64,000 nt of DNA from NCBI RefSeq assembly GCF_013868055.1, contig NZ_JACEOL010000001.1:34272-98271 (forward strand). Direction: 5' to 3'. Source of the DNA: Thermoactinomyces mirandus. GTDB taxonomy: Bacteria > Bacillota > Bacilli > Thermoactinomycetales > Thermoactinomycetaceae. Under the pieces are notes generated by a model. That model saw only the letters and a list, made by a program, of their open reading frames with translations, was not told where the DNA came from and did no database searches. The position numbers and the translations under genes were made by a program. Shown piece by piece: positions 56,377-64,000 of this stretch; the first letter of the stretch is position 1; each line of letters opens with the position of its first letter.

Positions 56377-58100
56377 ATGATCCCTTCCCTTTGTGCAGTT
56401 AGCAACCTGTAATACACACCTTTATGCGCAACGAGTTCCTGATGCGTTCCGGTCTCGGCCACCTTTCCTTTGTCCAGCACGATGATCCGGTCCATATGCG
56501 GCATCCAGTGCAAGCGGTGGGTGGCAAAAAAGACAAGCTTGTTTTCAAACAGACGGAGCATCGTTTCTTTCAATTCATACTCGGTTTCGATATCCAGATG
56601 AGCAGTCGGTTCATCCAGTAACAGAATCGGACGCGCACTCAAAAATACACGGGCAAGTGCAACACGCTGTTCCTGGCCGCCGCTCAACTGGCGACCGCCG
56701 TTGCCGATCAATTCATCCAGCCCGTTTGGCAACCGCTCGACCAGACTGGATAAACCTGCAGCCGAAACAGCCCGCTTCACCTCTTCATCAGTAGCATCTG
56801 GTTTATAAAAGCGAATATTTTCCGACAGCGATACATTAAACAGATAAGGATGCTGCGGAATATAGGTTGTTTCTTTGCGCCATGCATCATTGGTGAGTGA
56901 CTGCTGCCTGATGCCGTCGAGTATGATTTCCCCGGAAGATGGATTCCGGAATCCCGCCAACACATCAATCAGGGTTGATTTGCCGGCACCGCTCTCTCCA
57001 ATAATACCAATTTTGCCTGTTCCCTGGATTTCAATAGATACATGTTCCAGGGAAAGCTGACCCTCTTTCTCATATTGGACACCTATTGAAGACAATTTCA
57101 GTATGCTTTTGTCCGTCCAGGCAAAGGCAGCGGGCAATTCGGACGAACCCGTTTCTTCTTCCTGCCGGTTGATGATCGACTGAATGGATTTTCCCGCTTC
57201 TTTTCCGTTTAACGTCGCATGATAATCGACTCCCATCATCTGCACAGGCAGGAAATACTCCGGTGCCAATATCAGGACGGTAAGTGCCGGCAATAGCGAC
57301 ATATCCCCGTCGATTAAACGGAATCCCAGATTGACAGCTACAGAGGCCACCGACAGCATCGTGAATAATTCAAGCGCGAAGGAAGATAAAAAAGCAACGC
57401 GCAGCGTACGCATTGTCGCTGCGCGGTACTTATGACTTACTTCCCCGATCGCTTCACTGTGCTGACGGCTTTGACCGAGAAATTTCAGTGTCTCCAAACC
57501 ACGAAGTGAATCGACAAAATGGTTAGACAGTACCCGGAACGACTTCAACTGCTTTTCCGTATGTTTGCGCGCTGCCAGGCCAATCAGGATGAGAAAACCG
57601 ATCAGAATCGGCATCGTCACAACCAAAATCACGCCTGACATGATATCCAGCGTAAAAACATAGATTACAATCAAAGCTGGTGTGATGGCTGTGCTGATCA
57701 TGCGTGGCAAAAACAACTCCAGATAAGTGCGGAACTGGGTCACGCCTTCCAGCACAAGTGTGACAAGATTTCCTGTCCCTTCTGCTTTCGCAAACCGCGG
57801 CCCATACTGAAACAGCTTATCCATGAGACGCTTCCTCACGTCCGTTCCGGTACGCTCAGCAAAACGATAAGCCAGCCTTTGCTGGAAAGACGCCGCTCCG
57901 TAGCGGAAAAGAAAAGCCAGCAGGAACAACCCCATTTTCAAAAATTGTTCCTGCAACGGCTCTCCAGAAAACAAGGCAGTAATCACTTTCGCCAGCCACG
58001 TTGCTGCCAGGATAATGGAAACGCTTTGTATCACAGTTAGAAATGCCAATTCCAGGAGTAAAAATTTTACTCCTGGAAGTTTCAACAAATTGCGATCCAT
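56373..58100 (-). CDS. cydD: Cysteine/glutathione ABC exporter subunit CydD
   Basis: This 575-residue ABC exporter half has six membrane helices (about residues 10-290) and an ATPase domain with Walker A GESGAGKSTLIDVLAG, signature LSGGQEQRVALARV, Walker B ILLLDEPTAHLD and H-loop FATHRL. It starts at ATG 58100, sharing one base with the cydB stop (TGATG), and overlaps cydC downstream by four bases, so all four cyd genes look cotranscribed and coupled. Confidence 0.91.
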   Translation of the reverse strand: MDRNLLKLPGVKFLLLELAFLTVIQSVSIILAATWLAKVITALFSGEPLQEQFLKMGLFLLAFLFRYGAASFQQRLAYRFAERTGTDVRKRLMDKLFQYGPRFAKAEGTGNLVTLVLEGVTQFRTYLELFLPRMISTAITPALIVIYVFTLDIMSGVILVVTMPILIGFLILIGLAARKHTEKQLKSFRVLSNHFVDSLRGLETLKFLGQSRQHSEAIGEVSHKYRAATMRTLRVAFLSSFALELFTMLSVASVAVNLGFRLIDGDMSLLPALTVLILAPEYFLPVQMMGVDYHATLNGKEAGKSIQSIINRQEEETGSSELPAAFAWTDKSILKLSSIGVQYEKEGQLSLEHVSIEIQGTGKIGIIGESGAGKSTLIDVLAGFRNPSSGEIILDGIRQQSLTNDAWRKETTYIPQHPYLFNVSLSENIRFYKPDATDEEVKRAVSAAGLSSLVERLPNGLDELIGNGGRQLSGGQEQRVALARVFLSARPILLLDEPTAHLDIETEYELKETMLRLFENKLVFFATHRLHWMPHMDRIIVLDKGKVAETGTHQELVAHKGVYYRLLTAQREGII

Positions 58101-59116
58101 CAGTATTCGAGGTGCTCCTTCTCACTGAGACGTTTTTTGAAAACGTAATAGTTCCAGATTTGGTACCCAAGCACAAAAGGTAACAGGGTAAATGCAACAA
58201 TGGTCATGATTTTCAGTGAATACGGTCCCGAAGAGGCCTGATACAGGGTCATGTTGTATGCCGGATCGATCGAGCTGATCATGACATTCGGGAACAGAGC
58301 TGTGAACACTGACGCAATTGCCAATACAATGACGACTCCGATCATGGCAAATGCCCAGCCATCTCTTTTCTTGTTCATGAGTGCGCCGGCAATTACATAG
58401 GCTGCGATGCCGAGCACCAGGATGACTGCCAGGATTCCGCCGCGTACTTTAAATGCATCCGTCATGAAGAAAGTCATTGCTCCAAACAGAAGCAGCAATA
58501 CAGCGAGTGGAACGAGCAGACGTTTTGCCAGGCTGCGTGCGCGATCCTGAAGGTCACCGGTTGTTTTGAGCGCTGTAAACATGAGTCCGTGAACCAGGCA
58601 CAGAATGGTTACGACCACACCACCGGTTACCGTATACAGGTTAACCATGTCGAACAGTCCTGCATTCAGTTCCATGTTTTTATCAACCGGCAGTCCTTTG
58701 AGCAAGCCGGCAAAAACAACACCGAACAAGAATGGTACCAAAAGACTGCTGGTGAAAATTACGTTATCCCAATTCTTTTTCCATTTTTCACTATTTACCT
58801 TGCTTCTATACTCAAAGGAAACTCCGCGTCCGATCAGGAGAAGCAATACAACCACGAGCGGTACATAATAACCGCTGAACAATGTTGCATACCAGTGTGG
58901 GAAAGCCGCAAACATTGCTCCGCCAGCTGTCAGCAGCCATACTTCATTTGCATCCCAGAAGGGACCGATTGAGTTAATCAGAACACGCCGTTCACCCTCG
59001 GTTTTTGCAAGGAACTTTGTAGACATCCCAACGCCAAAGTCAAATCCTTCCAGGAAGAAGAACCCGACAAACAACACGCCGACAAGAACAAACCACAACT
59101 CATTAAGAGACAGCAT
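58100..59116 (-). CDS. cydB: Cytochrome bd oxidase subunit II
   Basis: This 338-residue partner of CydA in the bd quinol oxidase has about nine predicted helices. It starts LSLNELWFVLVGVLFVGFFF, with FEGFDFGVG and INSIGPFWDANEVWLL, the usual conserved N-terminal blocks. ATG 59116 has GGAGGG six bases upstream; the longer frame is not used. It overlaps cydA by about 14 bases and cydD by one. Confidence 0.96.
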   Translation of the reverse strand: MLSLNELWFVLVGVLFVGFFFLEGFDFGVGMSTKFLAKTEGERRVLINSIGPFWDANEVWLLTAGGAMFAAFPHWYATLFSGYYVPLVVVLLLLIGRGVSFEYRSKVNSEKWKKNWDNVIFTSSLLVPFLFGVVFAGLLKGLPVDKNMELNAGLFDMVNLYTVTGGVVVTILCLVHGLMFTALKTTGDLQDRARSLAKRLLVPLAVLLLLFGAMTFFMTDAFKVRGGILAVILVLGIAAYVIAGALMNKKRDGWAFAMIGVVIVLAIASVFTALFPNVMISSIDPAYNMTLYQASSGPYSLKIMTIVAFTLLPFVLGYQIWNYYVFKKRLSEKEHLEY

Positions 59117-60503
59117 GGTGTTCCCTCCGATCAAATGGATCATTTAGTGAATCGTCCTGAGCCGCTTCCTTCGGACCTTTTTTGATGACACGGACGAACA
59201 GGTAAATCATTACAATCATCAGCGCAGTGTAAATAGCCAGGAAGGCAAGTAGCGAGAACAGAACCTCCGGACCGGAAACACTGGGCGAAACAGCATCCGC
59301 CGTAGTCATCAATCCCTGGACCGTCCACGGTTGACGTCCGATTTCCGTCATAATCCATCCTGTTAGGTTAGCGATATGAGGCAAGAAAATACTCAGGAAC
59401 ATCGCACGCAGGAACCATGGTTTCGCTTGCCCCAATTTATTTTTGGCTGCCAGATAGGTTCCGTAAGCAGACAGGATAATCATCAATACTCCAGCAAGAA
59501 TCATGAGCCGGAAGCTCCAGAATGTTGTCCGTACCGGAGGAATGTAGTTGCCCGGGCCATAAGTTTCTTCATACTGAGCTTGAATATCTTTTATCCCCGG
59601 CACTGATCCGGAAAATTTGCCATAAGCCATAAAGCTGAGAACACCTGGAATTTTGATTTCCGCAGAATTTTCCTGTTTTGCAGGGTCAATGACCGCAAAC
59701 AAGGTCCAAGGTGCCGGATCTTCACTGGTTTCCCACAGCCCTTCACTGGCTGCCATTTTCATTGGTTGCGTTTCTACCAGGTATTGTGCTTGCCAGTGAC
59801 CAACCACCGCAACCATTATAGAACCAATCAGGCCAAAGATAACGCCCAGTTTGAATGATTTTTTAAAGAAGTCAACATCTTGCTTTTTAAGTAATTTCCA
59901 GGCACTGACCCCCGTGATCAGGAATGCTGATGTTGCCAAAGAAGCAAAAAGCACGTGTGGGTACTCAACCAGGACTTGACCGTTGGTGATTACGGCCAGG
60001 AAGTCGTTCATTTCTGCACGGCCGTTATTGATTGTATATCCGACCGGATGTTGCATGAACGAGTTTGCGGCCAGAATCCAGAATGCGGAAAGTGCCGTAC
60101 CGATCGATGTCAGCCAGATTGCGGCCAAATGCACCTTCTTGGACAATCTGTTCCAACCAAAAATCCATACACCGATAAATGTAGATTCCATAAAGAATGC
60201 CAGCAGTGCTTCGACTGCAAGGGGTGCTCCGAATACGTCCCCTACAAATCTGGAGTAATCAGACCAGTTCATTCCGAATTGGAATTCCTGAATGATCCCG
60301 GTCACAACACCGACGGCAAAGTTGATCAGGAACAATTTTCCCCAAAACTTTGCCATATCTTTGTACTCTTCTTTTCCCTTGACAACATAAATTGTCTCCA
60401 TGATCGCAATGATAAATGCCAATCCGATTGACAACGGCACAAAGAAGAAGTGGTAAACCGTTGTTGCTGCGAACTGGAGTCGAGCCAAAAGAAGCGCTTC
60501 CAT
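59103..60503 (-). CDS. cydA: Cytochrome bd oxidase subunit I
   Basis: This heme subunit of the high-affinity terminal quinol oxidase works at low oxygen. The 466-residue protein has the axial His for heme b595 at about residue 18 (TTVYHFFFVPLS), His in MQHPVGY for b558, and the Met ligand in GWIMTEIGRQPW. It has the short Q-loop typical of Bacillales. ATG 60503 has GGTGGAG seven bases upstream. A Rex-like site lies upstream. Confidence 0.97.
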   Translation of the reverse strand: MEALLLARLQFAATTVYHFFFVPLSIGLAFIIAIMETIYVVKGKEEYKDMAKFWGKLFLINFAVGVVTGIIQEFQFGMNWSDYSRFVGDVFGAPLAVEALLAFFMESTFIGVWIFGWNRLSKKVHLAAIWLTSIGTALSAFWILAANSFMQHPVGYTINNGRAEMNDFLAVITNGQVLVEYPHVLFASLATSAFLITGVSAWKLLKKQDVDFFKKSFKLGVIFGLIGSIMVAVVGHWQAQYLVETQPMKMAASEGLWETSEDPAPWTLFAVIDPAKQENSAEIKIPGVLSFMAYGKFSGSVPGIKDIQAQYEETYGPGNYIPPVRTTFWSFRLMILAGVLMIILSAYGTYLAAKNKLGQAKPWFLRAMFLSIFLPHIANLTGWIMTEIGRQPWTVQGLMTTADAVSPSVSGPEVLFSLLAFLAIYTALMIVMIYLFVRVIKKGPKEAAQDDSLNDPFDRREHHAVS

Positions 60504-60891
60504 ACTTTTTCTCCACCTTTCCCGCCAGTTTTTTAACCGCGTTGACAAAGTTTAACTATACAAAAAATTTAGCGATTCACCATCATTATGTCACAAGAGT
60601 AATCTGTAAAGTGTTCAATTTATGACATATTCGTTGTGAAAAAGTGAACAAAATGAGAACTTTTTGTTTGTTCTATTAAATTTTCTGCTTTTTATATGAT
60701 AACCACTATTAATATACAATTAATTATTGTAAGGACAAATTATTATGTGTGTTTGTTAACATTTTTAAAATTTTGATACCTGGGGATCCTTTTGCCGAAA
60801 CGGGTAAAAATATAAGACCGGGGAGCCGTTTTTGCCACTCCGACATTTCCCCGATCATGATCCGCAATTCTGCTATTGCAATTCCAGATTC
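60504..60891. other. cydA upstream region / divergent gap before the drug exporter
   Basis: About 390 bases between cydA (minus) and the end of the exporter gene (minus). Apart from the Rex-like site and AT-rich promoter sequence for cydA, a hairpin CGGGGA/TCCCCG with a long loop lies at about 60820-60860 and could end the exporter transcript. No gene is seen. Confidence 0.55.
60634..60651. promoter_or_regulatory. Rex-type redox operator upstream of cydA
   Basis: TTGTGAA-AAAG-TGAACAA matches the Rex consensus TTGTGAA-N4-TTCACAA in one complete half and five of seven positions of the other. Rex senses the NADH/NAD ratio and represses cyd genes when respiration is sufficient. It lies about 130 bases upstream of the cydA start. 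Confidence 0.72.
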
Positions 60892-62277
60892 TTACTCCTG
60901 TTTTTCCTCCGGTCTGGCTGCTCCCTCAAACCGGCTGCCGATGAAAAAGCCGGTAATGCCAAGAATGAACAGAACCAGAAACACAATCCCGTAGGAAGTC
61001 AATTTTGAACCCCAGGCTGACGAGAAACCGATAATACTGGTAAGCAGGGGAATGCCCGCCGCTCCCCCGATGTTTCTGCTAAGCTGAATCATTCCTCCAA
61101 TGGTTGCCTGGGATCTTTCGGAAACCGCATTCTGAGCCGGCAGCAGAAACGTCGGTACCAGACTGCCAATGCCAAAACCAATGAGAAAAGCAAACAGGTA
61201 ATTGAAATATACAGGCAATCCGGTAAAAATAATTACGCTCATGAAGGCCAGACTGCCAGCGGCGATCAGCCAACCGGTCCGGGCCAGCATTTTGTACGGG
61301 AATCTGTGAATCATTTGTCCCGAGAAGATAATGCCCACGCTCAGGCCAAGAACCAATGGCAAAAGAAACCGGGCACTGTCTGCCGAACCGCCATTAAATG
61401 TCGTTGCGGCATATAACGGCAGGATGGCGATGGCTCCATGCATCAGGACTCCCGTTAACAAAGCGCTCCAATTGGCCAGTTTGACATTGGTGATTTTGAT
61501 CAGGTCAGGCGGCAGAACAGGAGCGGGATGCTTGTCCTCCTGAAAAACAAACCAGATCAGAAGCAAAAGGCTGCCTGCGAGAAAAAGGAGCGTATTCAGC
61601 GACCAGCCGGACTTCTCAAAAATCGTCCAAGCCTGAACGAAAAGTGCAATGGAACCACCCAGCAGCAAGGCTCCCCAATAGTCAATATTTTTCAGAGATG
61701 AGGGAGGTTCCGGTTCCCGATCAGTCCGGGCACGGGAAAACCGGATGGTAATCAGGGACAAAAGTCCCAGTGGAATAACCATATAAAAAGCAAAAGGCCA
61801 GCCAAAAGATGAAGCGACAAACCCGCCGGCAATCGGACCTGCCAGATTGGAAAAAAACTGAACGGCAGCAAAGGCGCTCAGCGCTTTCCCCCTATTCTCA
61901 ACCGGGAACAGGACACTGATCAAAGCGATGGACACAGGCCCCAGTACACCGGCTCCAACTCCTTGAACAAGCCGCGCCATTACCAGGAAGTGAAGCGATG
62001 GAGCCAATCCGCAAAGAAGAGATCCCACCAGAAAAACAGTCATGCCGATGGTAAAAAACAATTTATAACCATAAAGATCGGCTAATTTGGCAAATAAGGG
62101 AATTGTAATGGTCGACATCAGCAAATATCCGCTAAAAACCCAGCCATACAGGTGGGAACTTCCCAACTGACTGACAACTTGGGGGAGGATGGTGGCAACG
62201 ACCGTTTGCATGATCGTGTTGGCCGCTGCCCCAAACAAAATCCCTGTTAAAAGAATGGACCGTTTATTCATTTTCAT
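60892..62277 (-). CDS. DHA2-type (14-helix) MFS drug exporter
   Basis: This 461-residue membrane protein of the EmrB/QacA group has about 14 predicted helices. The DHA2 motif A is LFAKLADLYGYKLFF and motif C is at VLGPVSIALIS and SNLAGPIAGG, fitting proton-driven export. Its likely start (ATG 62277 or 62271) lies inside the end of the phosphotransferase-like gene, 8-14 bases before its stop, so translation is probably coupled. The exported compound is unknown; the partner gene suggests an antibiotic such as a rifamycin. Confidence 0.86.
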   Translation of the reverse strand: MKMNKRSILLTGILFGAAANTIMQTVVATILPQVVSQLGSSHLYGWVFSGYLLMSTITIPLFAKLADLYGYKLFFTIGMTVFLVGSLLCGLAPSLHFLVMARLVQGVGAGVLGPVSIALISVLFPVENRGKALSAFAAVQFFSNLAGPIAGGFVASSFGWPFAFYMVIPLGLLSLITIRFSRARTDREPEPPSSLKNIDYWGALLLGGSIALFVQAWTIFEKSGWSLNTLLFLAGSLLLLIWFVFQEDKHPAPVLPPDLIKITNVKLANWSALLTGVLMHGAIAILPLYAATTFNGGSADSARFLLPLVLGLSVGIIFSGQMIHRFPYKMLARTGWLIAAGSLAFMSVIIFTGLPVYFNYLFAFLIGFGIGSLVPTFLLPAQNAVSERSQATIGGMIQLSRNIGGAAGIPLLTSIIGFSSAWGSKLTSYGIVFLVLFILGITGFFIGSRFEGAARPEEKQE

Positions 62278-64000
62278 CACTGATAATCTCCACAATCCCA
62301 AGATTTCCGTTGACACGGATCATTTGCCCGTCCCTGATTATTCTGGTGGCATCATCCACTCCCACCACGGCCGGGATTCCGTATTCCCTGGCTACCACAG
62401 AACCGTGGGTCATCAATCCCCCGACTTCTGTTACCAGTGCTCTGGCCGACTGGAACAAGGGGGTCCAGCCGGGATCGGTATAAGGCGCCACCAGAATCTC
62501 CCCTTCATGAAGTTCAGCTTCTTCCGGTTTTAAAACAATACGAGCTTTTCCTTCAACCACTCCTGCCGAAGCCGGGGTCCCCACCAAGGCACCTTCGGGA
62601 AACTCTCCATCCCTGTGTGAACCGGTGACAATTTCCCCTTCACTTGTCACCACCCGGGGCGGAGTCAATGTCTGGTGCCAGGCAAATTGACTTTTGCGAT
62701 TTGCAATCAGAGTTGAGACATCGTGGGCAAACTTTCCTTTAACCAGTTGAGTCAACTCTTCCAAAGACAGGAAAAACACATCTTCTGCCTGGTGCAGAAC
62801 CCCTTTTTCCACCAGTTTTTCCGCTTCGGCCAGGATCACTTTCTTGCATTCATCCATCAGGAAGATTAACAGATATTTGTGGTGTTCCCGAAGCCCGCCG
62901 GTATTCCGGTATATTTCTATCAGGCGTTTGAGCAATTTGGCCTTGAATCTGCTGCGTTTTGCCTGCTCCAGGATCTGGCGCGCAGCTTCCCGGGCAGTCT
63001 GTTCCCCTTCAGCAAATTTTCGCCGGTGTTCTCCCGGCTTCACACTGCGCATATGCCCCAAAATGGCCGGAACCAGCTGGGTTGGCGCCTCACGCCAGCG
63101 AGGTCTGGTCAGATCAATTTCTCCCGGGCAGCGATGGCCGTATTTGTCGATAAACTTCTCAAATTCCCGTTTAAACCGCCCGCCTCCTTTAACCTTCAGG
63201 AGTCCCTCAAAAAACATTTCGTCATTGGCCTGTTTCAGATATGCTTCCACTTCCGGCAGTTCCCGAACCAGATCCGCCAGATCGCCGATCTCCAGACCCA
63301 TCCGGCTGGTAATATTGCCAGGAAGCGATTGGTTTAACTGGTACAATTTTTCTTCATCACCCATCAACCGGTTAATCATTTTCTTCAGAAGGATGGATGA
63401 AGCAAGATAAGGCAGGATATAAGGCAGGATATTTTGTGCAATATCCTTTAACAAGCTGCCCAACTGAACCTGAACCGCCTCCAGCTGTTGGTGTTCATTT
63501 ACTCCCTGCAAACCTTCACGAAACGTGACCATCTTTTTTTTCATATATGCCTCTACGTCGCTTCTGGCCGTTTTCAGCCTGTCTTTTCCGAAATTTTGGC
63601 GCGCTTTTTTTACGATAGGAGCCAGGATATGGCGTTTTGACCGGAACAATCCCGGTTTTGCCGGAACCTTCCGGAACTCCGGCCGCTCAATCACTTCAGT
63701 GATGGCACGGCTGATTGTTTCATCAAAAGCATTCTTGAGTGCAATAGGAAATATTTTTCCTCCCAGTTTCGTACGAAGAAGTTCCGTAGGATTGACAAAC
63801 AGGCGCCCGCCCGCTTCCAAAAAAACACTTTTTGGAAAAATGGTTTGCAAGATCGAAATCCCCATCGGTTTCATGGCATCGGTCATCATCTGGATATGGC
63901 CAAATGAAATCATAACCTGAAGCGGTTCCTGCGGAACGTCCGGCAACGGATAGAGCGATGTGACCGGCCGGCTTTGTACGACATAAAACTCCCCGTCTTC
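62264..64000 (-). CDS. Rifampin phosphotransferase / PEP-synthase-like enzyme, N-terminus beyond the window
   Basis: At the right edge the reading frame is open through EDGEFYVVQSRPVTSLYP, the end of the ATP-grasp domain, so the gene continues past 64000. The visible 579 residues comprise a linker, a large substrate domain (LARTKLGGKIF-like, RPRWREAPTQL), and the phosphohistidine domain with VGGLMTHGSVVAREYGIPAV, where the His accepts the phosphate, followed by VVGVDDATRII. The frame is intact throughout. It is a second, full copy of the family whose broken member lies at 28.2-29.6 kb. Confidence 0.88.
   Translation of the reverse strand, partial: EDGEFYVVQSRPVTSLYPLPDVPQEPLQVMISFGHIQMMTDAMKPMGISILQTIFPKSVFLEAGGRLFVNPTELLRTKLGGKIFPIALKNAFDETISRAITEVIERPEFRKVPAKPGLFRSKRHILAPIVKKARQNFGKDRLKTARSDVEAYMKKKMVTFREGLQGVNEHQQLEAVQVQLGSLLKDIAQNILPYILPYLASSILLKKMINRLMGDEEKLYQLNQSLPGNITSRMGLEIGDLADLVRELPEVEAYLKQANDEMFFEGLLKVKGGGRFKREFEKFIDKYGHRCPGEIDLTRPRWREAPTQLVPAILGHMRSVKPGEHRRKFAEGEQTAREAARQILEQAKRSRFKAKLLKRLIEIYRNTGGLREHHKYLLIFLMDECKKVILAEAEKLVEKGVLHQAEDVFFLSLEELTQLVKGKFAHDVSTLIANRKSQFAWHQTLTPPRVVTSEGEIVTGSHRDGEFPEGALVGTPASAGVVEGKARIVLKPEEAELHEGEILVAPYTDPGWTPLFQSARALVTEVGGLMTHGSVVAREYGIPAVVGVDDATRIIRDGQMIRVNGNLGIVEIISDENE

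Noticed and set aside
1..64000. CRISPR arrays, tRNA or rRNA genes.
   Set aside because: No regularly spaced direct repeats and no tRNA or rRNA sequence were recognised by eye; a tRNA scan would settle it.

Overview
The window reads as chromosome from an aerobic, spore-forming Firmicute of the Bacillales. Evidence for this is gpr and spoIIP, the comEA/comEC competence genes, a CIRCE/HrcA heat-shock operon, two T-box leaders, a SAM-I riboswitch and a Rex-type site in front of cydABCD. Gene order from about 0.3 to 39 kb follows the Bacillus subtilis yqe/com/lepA/dnaK neighbourhood, with additions. An archaeal-type (group III) chaperonin gene between hrcA and grpE suggests a lineage outside Bacillus itself, for example an Alicyclobacillaceae-like thermophile or its relative. 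The genus is inference and is not settled here.

Layout. 0-13 kb (minus strand): lepA, hemW, then hrcA, chaperonin, grpE, dnaK, dnaJ behind a perfect CIRCE operator, followed by prmA, rsmE, mtaB and a partial NUDIX gene. 13-20 kb: yqxA, spoIIP, gpr, rpsT (plus strand), T-box-trpS, holA and a sigma/anti-sigma pair. 20-28 kb: comEC and comEA, separated by dcd, a SAM-riboswitch metI-metC operon and rocD. 28-32 kb: decayed accessory DNA, with a broken rifampin-phosphotransferase/PEP-synthase-like gene, its TetR regulator with twin operators, and IS256- and IS1182-type remnants. 32-39 kb: T-box-leuS and the yqeG-yqeH-aroE-nadD-yqeK-rsfS operon.

39-54.5 kb is a variable region. It holds MFS, DedA, M24 peptidase, aldo/keto reductase, acyltransferase and POT peptide transporter genes, a divergent mtnE/mtnU-like pair, several tiny proteins, an unidentified 530-residue protein, and a run of broken genes (osmC-like, SUKH/SMI1-like, azlC, azlD). 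54.6-60.5 kb is the cydABCD operon for cytochrome bd oxidase and its assembly exporter. 60.9-64 kb holds a DHA2-type drug exporter coupled to a second, apparently intact phosphotransferase/PEP-synthase-like gene that runs off the right end.

The functional themes are protein folding and stress (DnaK system plus an archaeal-like chaperonin under one operator), translation and its quality control (LepA, RsfS, YqeH, PrmA, RsmE, MtaB, S20, TrpS, LeuS), methionine/SAM metabolism, competence, and microaerobic respiration. The standout feature is the archaeal-type chaperonin. Its segment where the helical lid is expected is low-complexity, and a strong hairpin lies between it and hrcA.
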